Of a stretch of DNA of 64,000 nucleotides, positions 53,337 to 62,067 are shown in pieces. The notes beneath the pieces are model-generated. The model searched no databases. It was not told the origin of the DNA and was given only the letters and a program-made list of their open reading frames with translations. The number at the start of each line of letters is the position of its first letter. Positions within the stretch are counted from its first letter, which is position 1. The position numbers and the translations under genes were made by a program. The DNA lies in NCBI RefSeq assembly GCF_003852315.1, contig NZ_CP027762.1:310001-374000 (forward strand). Direction: 5' to 3'. Source of the DNA: Pseudomonas sp. LBUM920 (GTDB lineage Bacteria > Pseudomonadota > Gammaproteobacteria > Pseudomonadales > Pseudomonadaceae).

Positions 53337-54998
53337 ATGAGCACAAGCACTGCGGCGGGTAGTAATGCCGCACAGCCTGCGTTCCTGTCCAAGGAACGCA
53401 TTATCGCCAAGCCAGGGTTCAACCGCTGGCTGGTGCCACCGGCCGCTCTGGCCATCCACCTCTGCATCGGCATGGCCTACGGGTTCTCGGTGTTTTGGCT
53501 GCCGCTGTCCAAGGCGCTGGGTATCACTGCACCGGTCGCCTGCGCGCCGGACATGAGCTTCATCACACAAGTGTTCTCGTCCCAATGCGACTGGCCCATC
53601 TCCATGCTGGGCTGGATCTACACGCTGTTCTTCATCTTCCTGGGTTGCTCCGCAGCGATCTGGGGCGGCTGGCTGGAACATGCCGGGCCACGTAAAGCCG
53701 GCGTTGTATCGGCCTTGTGCTGGTGTGGCGGTCTGTTGATCTCGGCGTTGGGCATCTATACCCACCAGATCTGGCTGATGTGGATCGGCTCCGGCGTGAT
53801 CGGCGGTATCGGCCTGGGCCTGGGCTACATTTCGCCCGTGTCGACCCTGATCAAATGGTTCCCGGACAAACGCGGCATGGCTACCGGCATGGCGATCATG
53901 GGTTTCGGCGGCGGCGCGATGGTTGGTGCTCCGTTGGCAGCCGCCCTGATGGGCCACTTCGCTTCGCCGACCAGCGTTGGCGTGTGGCAGAGCTTCGTGG
54001 TCATGGCCGTGATCTACTTCGTGTTCATGATCGGCGGCGCCTTGTCCTACCGCGTTCCGCCAACCGGCTGGAAGCCTGAGGGCTGGACCGCGCCGGTAAA
54101 AAAAGCCGCCAATGCGATGATCACCCACCGTCACGTTCACGTGAACGTGGCGTGGAAAACCCCGCAATTCCGCCTGGTGTGGCTGGTGCTGTGCCTGAAC
54201 GTGTCTGCCGGTATCGGCATTCTCGGCATGGCGTCGCCGCTGCTGCAGGAAGTGTTCGGTGGCAAGTTGCTGGGTGTGGATGTGCCGTTCGGCCAACTGG
54301 ATGCCGGGCAATTGGCGTCCATCGCGGCCATCGCCGCAGGCTTCACCGGCTTGTTGAGCCTGTTCAACATCGGTGGACGGTTCTTCTGGGCGTCGTTCTC
54401 CGACTACCTGGGCCGTAAAAATACCTACTTCGTGTTCTTCGCCTTAGGCTTTGCCCTCTACGCGCTGATCCCGAATCTGGGGCACCTGGGCAACGTGGCG
54501 CTGTTCGTGGCGGCGTTCTGCATCGTCCTGTCGATGTACGGCGGCGGTTTTGCGACCGTTCCGGCCTACCTGGCCGACCTGTTCGGCACCCAGATGGTCG
54601 GCGCGATCCACGGTCGCCTGTTGACCGCTTGGGCGGCGGCGGGCGTGTTGGGCCCGGTGCTGGTCAACTACCTGCGTGAGTATCAGCTGAGCATCGGCGT
54701 TGAACGTGCCGCAGCGTATGACATCACCTTGTACATCCTCGCCGGCCTGCTGGTGCTGGGTTTCATCTGCAACCTGCTGGTGCGCCCGGTGGCCGACAAG
54801 TACTTCATGACCGACGCGGAACTGGCTGCCGAACAGGCGCTGGGCCATGACAAAGGCGCCACTGCCTCTACCTCGCTGGAGTGGAAGGCCTCTTCCGCCA
54901 GCGTGCCATTGGCCATCGTGGCGTGGCTGGCGGTGGGTATTCCGTTGGCGTGGGGTGTGTGGGTGACCCTGCAGAAGACTGCGGTATTGTTCCACTGA
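53337..54998 (+). CDS. OFA-family MFS transporter (oxalate/formate antiporter-like)
   Basis: A 553-residue major facilitator with twelve or more helices. SVFWLPLSKALG and the GYISPVSTLIKWFPDKRGMATG loop are typical of the oxalate/formate:H+ antiporter family. A cysteine-containing loop (VACAPDMS ... SSQCDWP) lies between the first helices, and the C-terminal 45 residues carry an extra helix. GGGGGAA precedes the ATG. The substrate could be formate, oxalate or another monocarboxylate. Confidence 0.85.
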   Translation: MSTSTAAGSNAAQPAFLSKERIIAKPGFNRWLVPPAALAIHLCIGMAYGFSVFWLPLSKALGITAPVACAPDMSFITQVFSSQCDWPISMLGWIYTLFFIFLGCSAAIWGGWLEHAGPRKAGVVSALCWCGGLLISALGIYTHQIWLMWIGSGVIGGIGLGLGYISPVSTLIKWFPDKRGMATGMAIMGFGGGAMVGAPLAAALMGHFASPTSVGVWQSFVVMAVIYFVFMIGGALSYRVPPTGWKPEGWTAPVKKAANAMITHRHVHVNVAWKTPQFRLVWLVLCLNVSAGIGILGMASPLLQEVFGGKLLGVDVPFGQLDAGQLASIAAIAAGFTGLLSLFNIGGRFFWASFSDYLGRKNTYFVFFALGFALYALIPNLGHLGNVALFVAAFCIVLSMYGGGFATVPAYLADLFGTQMVGAIHGRLLTAWAAAGVLGPVLVNYLREYQLSIGVERAAAYDITLYILAGLLVLGFICNLLVRPVADKYFMTDAELAAEQALGHDKGATASTSLEWKASSASVPLAIVAWLAVGIPLAWGVWVTLQKTAVLFH

Positions 54999-55058
54999 CA
55001 GACCGTTCCCCAGTGCCCGCTCACGCAAGGTGAGCGGGCCTCGGGCAGCCAGCGCGGG

Positions 55059-56396
55059 CTAATCCTGCTTCTTGTCAGGCAAGGCTTTGGTTGATTGACC
55101 GCGCCATGGGATGCGTTGAAACCATGGCCGCGGCACCGGATGCACAATCACCCGCAAGGCTCGTGCGTAATCCATCACCAGGCCGGGTGTCCAGGCCATG
55201 GTCATGGCGCGCTTGCGTACTTGCGCGGCAATCCACAGTTCCGGCATGAGCAGGGTCTGCAACACCGACCGCCAGCGTCGCGAGCGTTCCGCCAATACCC
55301 CATCCATCGAGGCTTCCAAGGCAAATGCCACGCTGCTCGAGCAGTTGCGGTAGGTCAGGTTGTAAGTGGCCTGTTGGCGATAGTTATTGGAAAACTCAAT
55401 CAACGCCTTGCGGCTGTACCGGTGAAAAATGATCTTGCGGTCCGAATCGCACCAGTTGGCCACTTCGGTGGCGTAGTCCGGCTGGAAGGTGCCCGGCACG
55501 TCATTGTTGCGGGTGGCCTTGAGGATACGGAAAAACTCTGACGGTGAGCGATCGATGTCTGCCACCGGATACAGGCTCAGGTACACCGATGGCGACAGTT
55601 CAAGGGCAGCGTGCCCGGTTGAAATCACACCTTGTGCGTCCACGGCCGCGATGTAGCGATTGATGATCGGGCGGGGAATGGTGGTTGCGCTGGCGGTGCC
55701 TTCCGGCGTCCAGATATGCACCACCAGTGGATCGGTGCAGGCAGGCTCCGGCTCAAGCTGCGGCGGCGGTTCCTGCGGCGGCAGCTTCTTGAAATCCGAT
55801 AGCAGATCCCTGGGCGCAAGCAGCTCGAACGTCGAGGTGCCATGGCGCAATCGCCTGACGCGACGCGCAATGCGTACCGTGTTCAGGCCGCTGACGATCA
55901 TCAGCGCGCCAAGAAAAAAAGACACGGTGGCACTGTTGGCGATGGGGTAGGGGCTGACCAGCAACCCGGCGAATACCACTTGGGCGCCGCCGCTGATCAA
56001 GGATGATCGCCAGCGCGGGAACCTGACGACCCAGGCCGAGGTGATGGTCAGCAGGCCGATCACAAAATAGGTAAAGCCAAAAATGATCGCCAGCAGCAGG
56101 TTGCTGTAGACCTTGTCGGCGAGGATCAATACCGCGACAAAAAAGCAAATCCCGCCCTTGAAATACAGCACGGCGCGCTGAGTACCTACGCCGCTGGCGG
56201 CCACGCTCAGGGTGACAATGCTTTCCAGCAGCAACAGCAAGCCGAACGCGCGCAGCGGAAAGTACAACTCGCCATCCAGGCCGTCGATCATCACGCCAAC
56301 GCCCATCACGCCCCATACGATACCGATCAGGCCGAGAAACCAGAATTTGGATCGGACGAATTCAACGCCGAACAGCAGTAAAGCAATCTGAATCAT
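55059..56396 (-). CDS. HdeD-like membrane domain fused to a papain-like C-terminal domain
   Basis: A 445-residue protein. Residues about 1-180 hold six hydrophobic helices (FWFLGLIGIVWGVMGVGVMI start) like HdeD/DUF308 acid-resistance proteins. A proline-rich linker (PPQEPPPQLEPEP, about 200-215) follows, then a soluble domain with STGHAALEL near 260 and YRNCSSSVAFALEASMDG near 350. That His-before-Cys order is the one of permuted papain-like amidases. Catalysis is not proven. It lies 45 bases behind the MASE1-PAS gene and is probably in the same operon. Confidence 0.65.
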   Translation of the reverse strand: MIQIALLLFGVEFVRSKFWFLGLIGIVWGVMGVGVMIDGLDGELYFPLRAFGLLLLLESIVTLSVAASGVGTQRAVLYFKGGICFFVAVLILADKVYSNLLLAIIFGFTYFVIGLLTITSAWVVRFPRWRSSLISGGAQVVFAGLLVSPYPIANSATVSFFLGALMIVSGLNTVRIARRVRRLRHGTSTFELLAPRDLLSDFKKLPPQEPPPQLEPEPACTDPLVVHIWTPEGTASATTIPRPIINRYIAAVDAQGVISTGHAALELSPSVYLSLYPVADIDRSPSEFFRILKATRNNDVPGTFQPDYATEVANWCDSDRKIIFHRYSRKALIEFSNNYRQQATYNLTYRNCSSSVAFALEASMDGVLAERSRRWRSVLQTLLMPELWIAAQVRKRAMTMAWTPGLVMDYARALRVIVHPVPRPWFQRIPWRGQSTKALPDKKQD

Positions 56397-56441
56397 GAAG
56401 GTACTCGTACAGGTAGACGCTGGTCGGCAAAGGGCAAAGGT

Positions 56442-57698
56442 TCAGCAATAGCGACTGCTTTGCCAGTTGCCGACAAATACTTGGCCCCTGGCATCGCGCA
56501 TGGCGCCGGGGCTTTGGTCGTAAAGGGTCAGCCAGTCACCGTTACCTTTGTCGATGCGAAAGGCCAGCGATGAGGCGTGGGTACGGGTGTCCGGCGACCA
56601 GTGCTGTTTGAGTTTTTCGCGGTCTTCGGGGTGCACGCGCGCCAGCACCTGCTCAATGGTGCCCAGGGGCCGGGTGCCGATATCCAGTAGCGAATCAAGG
56701 TTGTCGTCCCAGAGGATGTCGCCTGTTTCGGGATGCAACTGGTACATCACGCCGTCGCCCCCCAGCCGCCCGGTTTGCGGGTCGTAGGGCTTGGCCGATT
56801 GCGTCATCAGGCGTATCACCACCACCAGCAGGGCGGTAATGGACAAGTAGCTTTGCGCAAGCAGCAGAGGCTCGCCTTCGAGCAGGCCCGGCACATAAAA
56901 CGGCCCGGTCTTCTGATCGGTGTAATTGACCACGATGCTGCCCAGCACCAGCAGCGCGATTGAGCCGCCAGGGCTGCGCCATGTCACGCACACAGCAAGG
57001 GCGAGGGCGATCGGCAGGCAGGCCAGGATGAAATACACCGCGGCGCCGGCATCGGTGTCCAGCATGCTGGTGAGCCAGTGCGGCGCGGCCCCGAAGACGT
57101 ACCAGGTATTCAATGCGAGCAGCAGCAGCCACCCTGCGCCGGCGAGTTTCTCCCGCGCGCTGGTGGGAAATTCGCGCAGGTTGCTGTTCAGCACGTTCAT
57201 GACCACGACGGTCGCAAAGAACACACCGTTAACGCCAGACATCCAGTTGGTCATCAGCGTATGGGGTGATGTTTCCCCGGCCAGCATCAGCCAACCCTTC
57301 CTGATCAGCGCCTGTACGCCACAAATGGCCACGGTCGCCAGCAACCACAGCACGATGGCGTGCAGGTCGTCGCCACGGCGCGCGAAGCGCCGTACCAGCC
57401 AGGCAATGGCAATCGAACCTGCCAGCGCCTCAGCCGACAGCGCGATGGCGGCCGGTGACTCCTCCCAGCCGTGCGCACCGAGCAGCACCCGCGCGATCAA
57501 CAACACAAGGAACAGCATCGGCCAGTGAGCACGGCGCGAGCTCAGGAAGGCCGACACCGAGACGCCCGCCGGAAACCAGATAATCGCCATCTTCGAGACG
57601 GGGTCATCAAAGGCCAGCGAGGCCATGCCGGTGACGTAGTAGGTCAGCGCCCACAGGAGGAGAATGCCGCTGCGCCGTAAGACTCTGGGTATCGTCAC
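56442..57698 (-). CDS. MASE1-PAS membrane protein without output domain
   Basis: A 418-residue inner membrane protein. About ten helices to residue 290 match the MASE1 sensor domain (AIIWFPAGVSVSAFLSSRRA is a typical start). A PAS-like domain follows (YQLHPETGDILWDDNLDSLL, then RVHPEDREKLKQHW and FRIDKGNGDW). The protein ends right after it; no GGDEF, EAL or kinase domain is attached. It may act on a partner, and the HdeD/papain fusion encoded next is the obvious candidate. Confidence 0.75.
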   Translation of the reverse strand: MTIPRVLRRSGILLLWALTYYVTGMASLAFDDPVSKMAIIWFPAGVSVSAFLSSRRAHWPMLFLVLLIARVLLGAHGWEESPAAIALSAEALAGSIAIAWLVRRFARRGDDLHAIVLWLLATVAICGVQALIRKGWLMLAGETSPHTLMTNWMSGVNGVFFATVVVMNVLNSNLREFPTSAREKLAGAGWLLLLALNTWYVFGAAPHWLTSMLDTDAGAAVYFILACLPIALALAVCVTWRSPGGSIALLVLGSIVVNYTDQKTGPFYVPGLLEGEPLLLAQSYLSITALLVVVIRLMTQSAKPYDPQTGRLGGDGVMYQLHPETGDILWDDNLDSLLDIGTRPLGTIEQVLARVHPEDREKLKQHWSPDTRTHASSLAFRIDKGNGDWLTLYDQSPGAMRDARGQVFVGNWQSSRYC

Positions 57699-57851
57699 TG
57701 TTCAGTATTCATCAGGTTTCAAACGTAGCGCTCATGTTACAGCGAAGCCGGCGCTGGCATTTGGCTAATATGCCGCGCGCACCATCCTGGAGCACGCACT
57801 TGTACGCACATGTCTATCGCCGACACTCCATCAGTCTTATCCCCTTCGATG

Positions 57852-57880
57852 TTTCTGTTTAGCGCCCGCGCCCCTATAAT
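57852..57880 (+). promoter_or_regulatory. promoter of the hisB operon
   Basis: Perfect TATAAT at 57875-57880 with a weak TTTCTG 17 bases before it, about 39 bases before the hisB ATG. Confidence 0.65.
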
Positions 57881-57918
57881 GGCTGCCTTTTTCGCCCAAT
57901 GATTTTGCGGAGCTGGTG

Positions 57919-58512
57919 ATGGCCGAACGTAAGGCGTCCGTCGAGCGCGACACTCTGGAAACCCAGATCAAAGCCTCGATCAACCTGGATGGCACCGGAA
58001 AGGCCCGATTTGATATCGGTGTACCTTTTCTTGAGCACATGCTGGACCAGATCGCCCGTCACGGGCTGATCGACCTGGATATCGTCAGCAAGGGCGACCT
58101 GCATATCGACGACCACCACACGGTGGAAGACGTCGGTATCACGTTGGGCCAGGCTTTTGCCAAAGCCATCGGCGACAAAAAAGGCATCCGTCGCTACGGC
58201 CACGCCTATGTCCCGCTGGACGAAGCGCTGTCGCGCGTAGTCATCGACTTCTCCGGCCGCCCAGGCCTGCAGATGCACGTGCCCTACACCCGCGCCACCG
58301 TGGGCGGCTTCGACGTTGACCTGTTCCAGGAATTCTTCCAGGGCTTCGTCAACCACGCCCTTGTCAGCCTGCACATCGACAACCTGCGCGGCACCAACAC
58401 CCACCACCAGATCGAAACCGTGTTCAAGGCTTTCGGCCGCGCGCTGCGCATGGCCGTGGAGTTGGATGACCGCATGGCCGGGCAAATGCCCTCGACCAAG
58501 GGCGTTCTGTAA
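57919..58512 (+). CDS. hisB: imidazoleglycerol-phosphate dehydratase
   Basis: HisB, 197 residues, monofunctional as in pseudomonads (no phosphatase half). Catalyses the sixth step of histidine synthesis. Two metal-binding motifs are seen: HHTVED near 63 and NTHHQIE near 160. GGAG lies upstream; a GTG three bases earlier is an alternative start. Its TAA overlaps the hisH ATG. Confidence 0.97.
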   Translation: MAERKASVERDTLETQIKASINLDGTGKARFDIGVPFLEHMLDQIARHGLIDLDIVSKGDLHIDDHHTVEDVGITLGQAFAKAIGDKKGIRRYGHAYVPLDEALSRVVIDFSGRPGLQMHVPYTRATVGGFDVDLFQEFFQGFVNHALVSLHIDNLRGTNTHHQIETVFKAFGRALRMAVELDDRMAGQMPSTKGVL

Positions 58513-59150
58513 TGCAGACGGTCGCGGTTATCGATTACGGCATGGGTAACCTGCACTCGGTGGCCAAGGCCCTCGAGCACGTAGGCGCCGGCAAGGTGCT
58601 GATCACCAGTGACGCCAACGTGATTCGCGAAGCCGACCGGGTGGTATTTCCTGGGGTTGGCGCGATTCGCGATTGCATGGCCGAGATCCGCCGCCTGGGC
58701 TTTGACAGCCTGGTGCGCGAAGTCAGCCAGGACCGCCCGTTCCTCGGCATCTGTGTGGGCATGCAAGCCTTGCTTGAGCGCAGTGAAGAGAACGCCGGCG
58801 TTGACTGCATCGGCCTGTTTCCAGGCCAGGTGAAGTTCTTTGGCAAGGACCTGCACGAAGACGGCGAGCACTTGAAAGTCCCGCACATGGGCTGGAACGA
58901 GGTGCGCCGCACCGTCGACCACCCGCTGTGGCACGAAATCCCGGACATGGCGCGTTTCTACTTTGTGCACAGCTACTACATCGCCGCCGGTAACCCGCGT
59001 CAGGTGGTCGGTGGCGGGCACTACGGCGTCGACTTCGCCGCAGCGCTGGCCGAAGGTTCGCGTTTTGCCGTGCAATTCCACCCGGAGAAGAGCCATACCC
59101 ATGGCCTGCAATTGCTGCAGAACTTCGCCGCGTGGGATGGCCGGTGGTAA
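58512..59150 (+). CDS. hisH: imidazole glycerol phosphate synthase glutaminase subunit
   Basis: HisH, 212 residues, class I glutamine amidotransferase that supplies ammonia to HisF. The nucleophile is in FLGICVGMQALL near residue 84; the later histidine-glutamate pair sits in AVQFHPEKSHTHG. It overlaps hisB by one base and abuts the DUF2164 gene. Confidence 0.97.
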   Translation: MQTVAVIDYGMGNLHSVAKALEHVGAGKVLITSDANVIREADRVVFPGVGAIRDCMAEIRRLGFDSLVREVSQDRPFLGICVGMQALLERSEENAGVDCIGLFPGQVKFFGKDLHEDGEHLKVPHMGWNEVRRTVDHPLWHEIPDMARFYFVHSYYIAAGNPRQVVGGGHYGVDFAAALAEGSRFAVQFHPEKSHTHGLQLLQNFAAWDGRW

Positions 59151-59408
59151 ATGGCCAAGAAGCCGAAAGTGCCGATCTTGAACCTCACGCCCGAACAGGA
59201 GCGTGAGGCGACGCTCAAGATCAAGCGCTTCATGGAAGACCGCTTTGAGCTCAAGTTGGGCTCGTTCGAGGTCGCCGAGCTTCTTGAGCTGTTCACCACC
59301 GAAGTAGCGCCGCACTATTACAACAGGGCGATTTTCGACACGCAGACGCTCCTTAAAGAAAGGTTCGAAAGCATCGAAAGCGACTTGTGGTCGCTTGAGA
59401 AACCCTGA
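59151..59408 (+). CDS. DUF2164 protein within the his operon
   Basis: An 85-residue protein that starts immediately after the hisH stop. PILNLTPEQEREATLKIKR near the N-terminus and a conserved ELLELFTTEVAPHYYNRAI core identify DUF2164, a small family of unknown function. Its location in the his operon of pseudomonads is regular. No histidine-related role is known; it may simply ride along. Confidence 0.85.
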   Translation: MAKKPKVPILNLTPEQEREATLKIKRFMEDRFELKLGSFEVAELLELFTTEVAPHYYNRAIFDTQTLLKERFESIESDLWSLEKP

Positions 59409-59447
59409 TTTCCCAAGCATTGCTGAATATCGAATAAGGTTTGCCAG

Positions 59448-60185
59448 ATGCTGATTATCCCCGCTATCGATCTCAAGGACGGCGCTTGTGTACGCCTGCG
59501 CCAAGGCCGCATGGAAGACTCCACCGTGTTCTCCGATGACCCGGTGAGCATGGCTGCCAAATGGGTAGAAGGTGGCTGCCGTCGTCTGCATCTGGTGGAC
59601 TTGAACGGCGCCTTCGAAGGCCAGCCGGTCAACGGTGAGGTGGTGACCGCCATTGCCAAGCGCTACCCGAACCTGCCGATCCAGATCGGCGGCGGCATTC
59701 GCTCCCTGGAAACCATCGAGCACTACGTCAAAGCTGGCGTGAGCTACGTGATCATCGGCACCAAGGCCGTGAAAGACCCGGCGTTCGTTGCCCAAGCCTG
59801 CCGCGCGTTCCCGGGCAAGGTGATTGTCGGCCTGGACGCCAAGGACGGCTTCGTCGCCACCGACGGCTGGGCTGAAATCAGCACCGTGCAAGTGATCGAC
59901 CTGGCCAAGCAGTTCGAGGCCGACGGCGTGTCCGCCATCGTTTATACCGACATCGCCAAAGACGGCATGATGCAGGGCTGCAACGTGCCGTTCACCGCCG
60001 CGTTGGCTGCCGCCACCAAGATTCCAGTGATCGCTTCCGGTGGTATCCACAACCTGGGCGACATCAAATCGCTGCTGGACGCCAAGGCGCCTGGCATCAT
60101 CGGCGCCATCACCGGCCGTGCGATCTATGAAGGTACCCTGGACGTCGCCGAAGCCCAGGCTTACTGCGATGCCTACAACGGCTGA
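59448..60185 (+). CDS. hisA: phosphoribosylformimino-5-aminoimidazole carboxamide ribotide isomerase
   Basis: HisA, 245 residues, a beta/alpha barrel. Catalytic aspartates lie at AIDLKDGACVRL (Asp-8) and VYTDIAKDGM (about Asp-131); phosphate loops are QIGGGIR and ASGGIHN. It performs the fourth step of histidine synthesis and is followed by hisF after nine bases. Confidence 0.97.
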   Translation: MLIIPAIDLKDGACVRLRQGRMEDSTVFSDDPVSMAAKWVEGGCRRLHLVDLNGAFEGQPVNGEVVTAIAKRYPNLPIQIGGGIRSLETIEHYVKAGVSYVIIGTKAVKDPAFVAQACRAFPGKVIVGLDAKDGFVATDGWAEISTVQVIDLAKQFEADGVSAIVYTDIAKDGMMQGCNVPFTAALAAATKIPVIASGGIHNLGDIKSLLDAKAPGIIGAITGRAIYEGTLDVAEAQAYCDAYNG

Positions 60186-60194
60186 GGACTGACC

Positions 60195-60965
60195 ATGGCG
60201 CTGGCCAAACGCATCATCCCTTGCCTGGACGTCGACAACGGTCGCGTGGTCAAGGGCGTCAAGTTCGAGAACATCCGTGACGCCGGCGACCCGGTGGAAA
60301 TCGCCCGTCGCTACGATGAACAAGGTGCCGACGAGATTACCTTTCTCGACATCACCGCCAGCGTCGATGGCCGTGACACCACGCTGCATACCGTGGAGCG
60401 CATGGCCAGCCAGGTGTTTATCCCGCTGACCGTGGGCGGTGGCGTGCGCACCGTGCAAGACATCCGCAACCTGCTCAATGCCGGTGCGGACAAGGTCTCG
60501 ATCAACACCGCCGCCGTGTTCAACCCGGAGTTTGTCGGCGAAGCCGCGCAGCACTTTGGTTCACAATGCATCGTGGTCGCCATCGACGCCAAGAAAGTCT
60601 CCGGGCCTGGCGAAACCCCGCGTTGGGAGATCTTCACCCACGGCGGTCGCAAACCTACCGGGCTGGACGCGGTGGAGTGGGCGATGAAGATGGAAGGCCT
60701 GGGCGCCGGTGAAATCCTGCTGACCAGCATGGACCAGGACGGCATGAAAAACGGCTTCGACCTCGGCGTGACCCGCGCCATCAGCGATGCGCTGGGCATT
60801 CCGGTCATTGCGTCCGGCGGTGTCGGCAACCTGCAGCACCTGGCCGACGGCGTGATCGAAGGCCACGCCAGTGCGGTGCTGGCGGCAAGCATTTTCCATT
60901 TTGGCGAATACACCGTTCCGGAGGCCAAGGCCTACATGGCGGCGCGCGGTATCGTCGTTCGCTAA
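60195..60965 (+). CDS. hisF: imidazole glycerol phosphate synthase cyclase subunit
   Basis: HisF, 256 residues, a beta/alpha barrel paralogue of HisA. The start IIPCLDVDNGRVVKGVKF holds the catalytic Asp-11, and TSMDQDGMKNGFD the second one. It forms the ammonia-channelling complex with HisH. Last gene of the his cluster; a binding-protein gene follows after 66 bases. Confidence 0.97.
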   Translation: MALAKRIIPCLDVDNGRVVKGVKFENIRDAGDPVEIARRYDEQGADEITFLDITASVDGRDTTLHTVERMASQVFIPLTVGGGVRTVQDIRNLLNAGADKVSINTAAVFNPEFVGEAAQHFGSQCIVVAIDAKKVSGPGETPRWEIFTHGGRKPTGLDAVEWAMKMEGLGAGEILLTSMDQDGMKNGFDLGVTRAISDALGIPVIASGGVGNLQHLADGVIEGHASAVLAASIFHFGEYTVPEAKAYMAARGIVVR

Positions 60966-61031
60966 ACGCTGCTGGACACCATGGCGAGCGCGCGGCACTC
61001 TCTGCGCTTGCCATGGATTCCGGTAACTTTC

Positions 61032-61787
61032 ATGTTCAAACACCTGCTGCTCGCCCTCGCCAGTTCTTCCATGCTTTTGGCAGGCTCGGCCCGTGCCGAA
61101 GAACCGTCGGACGCCTCTTTGGTGTTGCTGACGGAAAACTTCCCGCCGTACAACATGGCAAAAAACGGCAAGAACTTCGCCAAGGACGAGAACATCGAAG
61201 GCATCGCCGTGGACATCGTGCGCGAGACCTTCAAGCGTGCCGGCATTTCCTACAACCTGACCCTGCGTTTTCCTTGGGAGCGAATCTACAAGCTCGCCCT
61301 GGAAAAACCTGGCTATGGCGTATTCGTGATGGCGCGCCTGCCGGACCGTGAAGCCCTGTTCAAGTGGGTCGGCCCGATCGGCCCGGACGATTGGGTGATG
61401 CTGGCCAAGGCCGACAGCAAGATAGAGCTGGCGGATCTTGAACACGCCCGTCGCTACAAGATTGGCGCCTACAAGGGCGACGCCATTGCCGAAACCTTGG
61501 AGAAGCAGGGCCTCAATCCGCTGGTGGTGTTACGCGACCAGGACAACGCGCAAAAACTCATGGATGGCCAGATCGATCTATGGGCGACGGGCGATCCGGC
61601 TGGGCGCTACCTGGCGCGTCAGGTAGGCGTGACGGGGCTCAAGACCGTGTTGCGCTTCAACAGCGCGCAACTCTACCTCGCGCTGAACAAGGACGTGCCG
61701 GACGAACTGGTCGCCAAGCTTCAGGCCGCGCTGGATCAGCTGCGCAAAGACGGCGTAATCGACGAGATCATGGCGCGCTACCTCTAA
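61032..61787 (+). CDS. transporter substrate-binding-domain protein (family 3)
   Basis: A 251-residue exported protein. Signal peptide MFKHLLLALASSSMLLAGSA-RAEE, then a family-3 periplasmic binding core (LLTENFPPYNMAKNGK, GIAVDIVRETFKRAG). No permease or ATPase gene is beside it, so it may serve a distant transporter or a sensor. The ATG at 61032 gives the signal peptide; the frame open upstream lies over the his operon end. Confidence 0.82.
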   Translation: MFKHLLLALASSSMLLAGSARAEEPSDASLVLLTENFPPYNMAKNGKNFAKDENIEGIAVDIVRETFKRAGISYNLTLRFPWERIYKLALEKPGYGVFVMARLPDREALFKWVGPIGPDDWVMLAKADSKIELADLEHARRYKIGAYKGDAIAETLEKQGLNPLVVLRDQDNAQKLMDGQIDLWATGDPAGRYLARQVGVTGLKTVLRFNSAQLYLALNKDVPDELVAKLQAALDQLRKDGVIDEIMARYL

Positions 61788-61802
61788 CTGGCAAGAACTA
61801 CT

Positions 61803-61889
61803 GTGGGAGCTGGCTTGCCTGCGATAGCGGTGGTTCAGCTGAAATAGGTGTCATTGAAAGACTGCTATCGCAGGCAAGCCAGCTCCCAC
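61803..61889. repeat. REP pair
   Basis: GTGGGAGCTGGCTTGCCTGCGATAG-type left arm (25 bases, in two parts) and its mirror ending GGCAAGCCAGCTCCCAC. Confidence 0.92.
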
Positions 61890-61958
61890 CGCGAATACTG
61901 CATTTCAAATGCACCCATGCAGCGCACTGCAATCAGCGGGAAAACCACGGTCAAAAAT

Positions 61959-62046
61959 GTGGGAGCGGGCTTGCTCGCGAAAGCGGAGTGTCAGCCACTC
62001 AATTGGTTGACTGACCCACCGCCTTCGCGAGCAAGCCCGCTCCCAC
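61959..62046. repeat. REP pair
   Basis: GTGGGAGCGGGCTTGCTCGC left arm and GCGAGCAAGCCCGCTCCCAC right arm; 70 bases after the previous pair, giving a tandem of two REP pairs between convergent genes. Confidence 0.92.
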
Positions 62047-62067
62047 ACTGGAATGTCGCCACCTTAT

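Noticed and set aside
55020..55046. CCCGCTCACG/GTGAGCGGG hairpin as terminator of the OFA transporter
   Set aside because: The stem is good, but it is followed by GCCTCGGG, not a T run, so it was not listed.
58284..60554. 756-residue minus-strand frame across hisB-hisF
   Set aside because: It lies opposite five well-identified genes, has no ribosome site and resembles no family.
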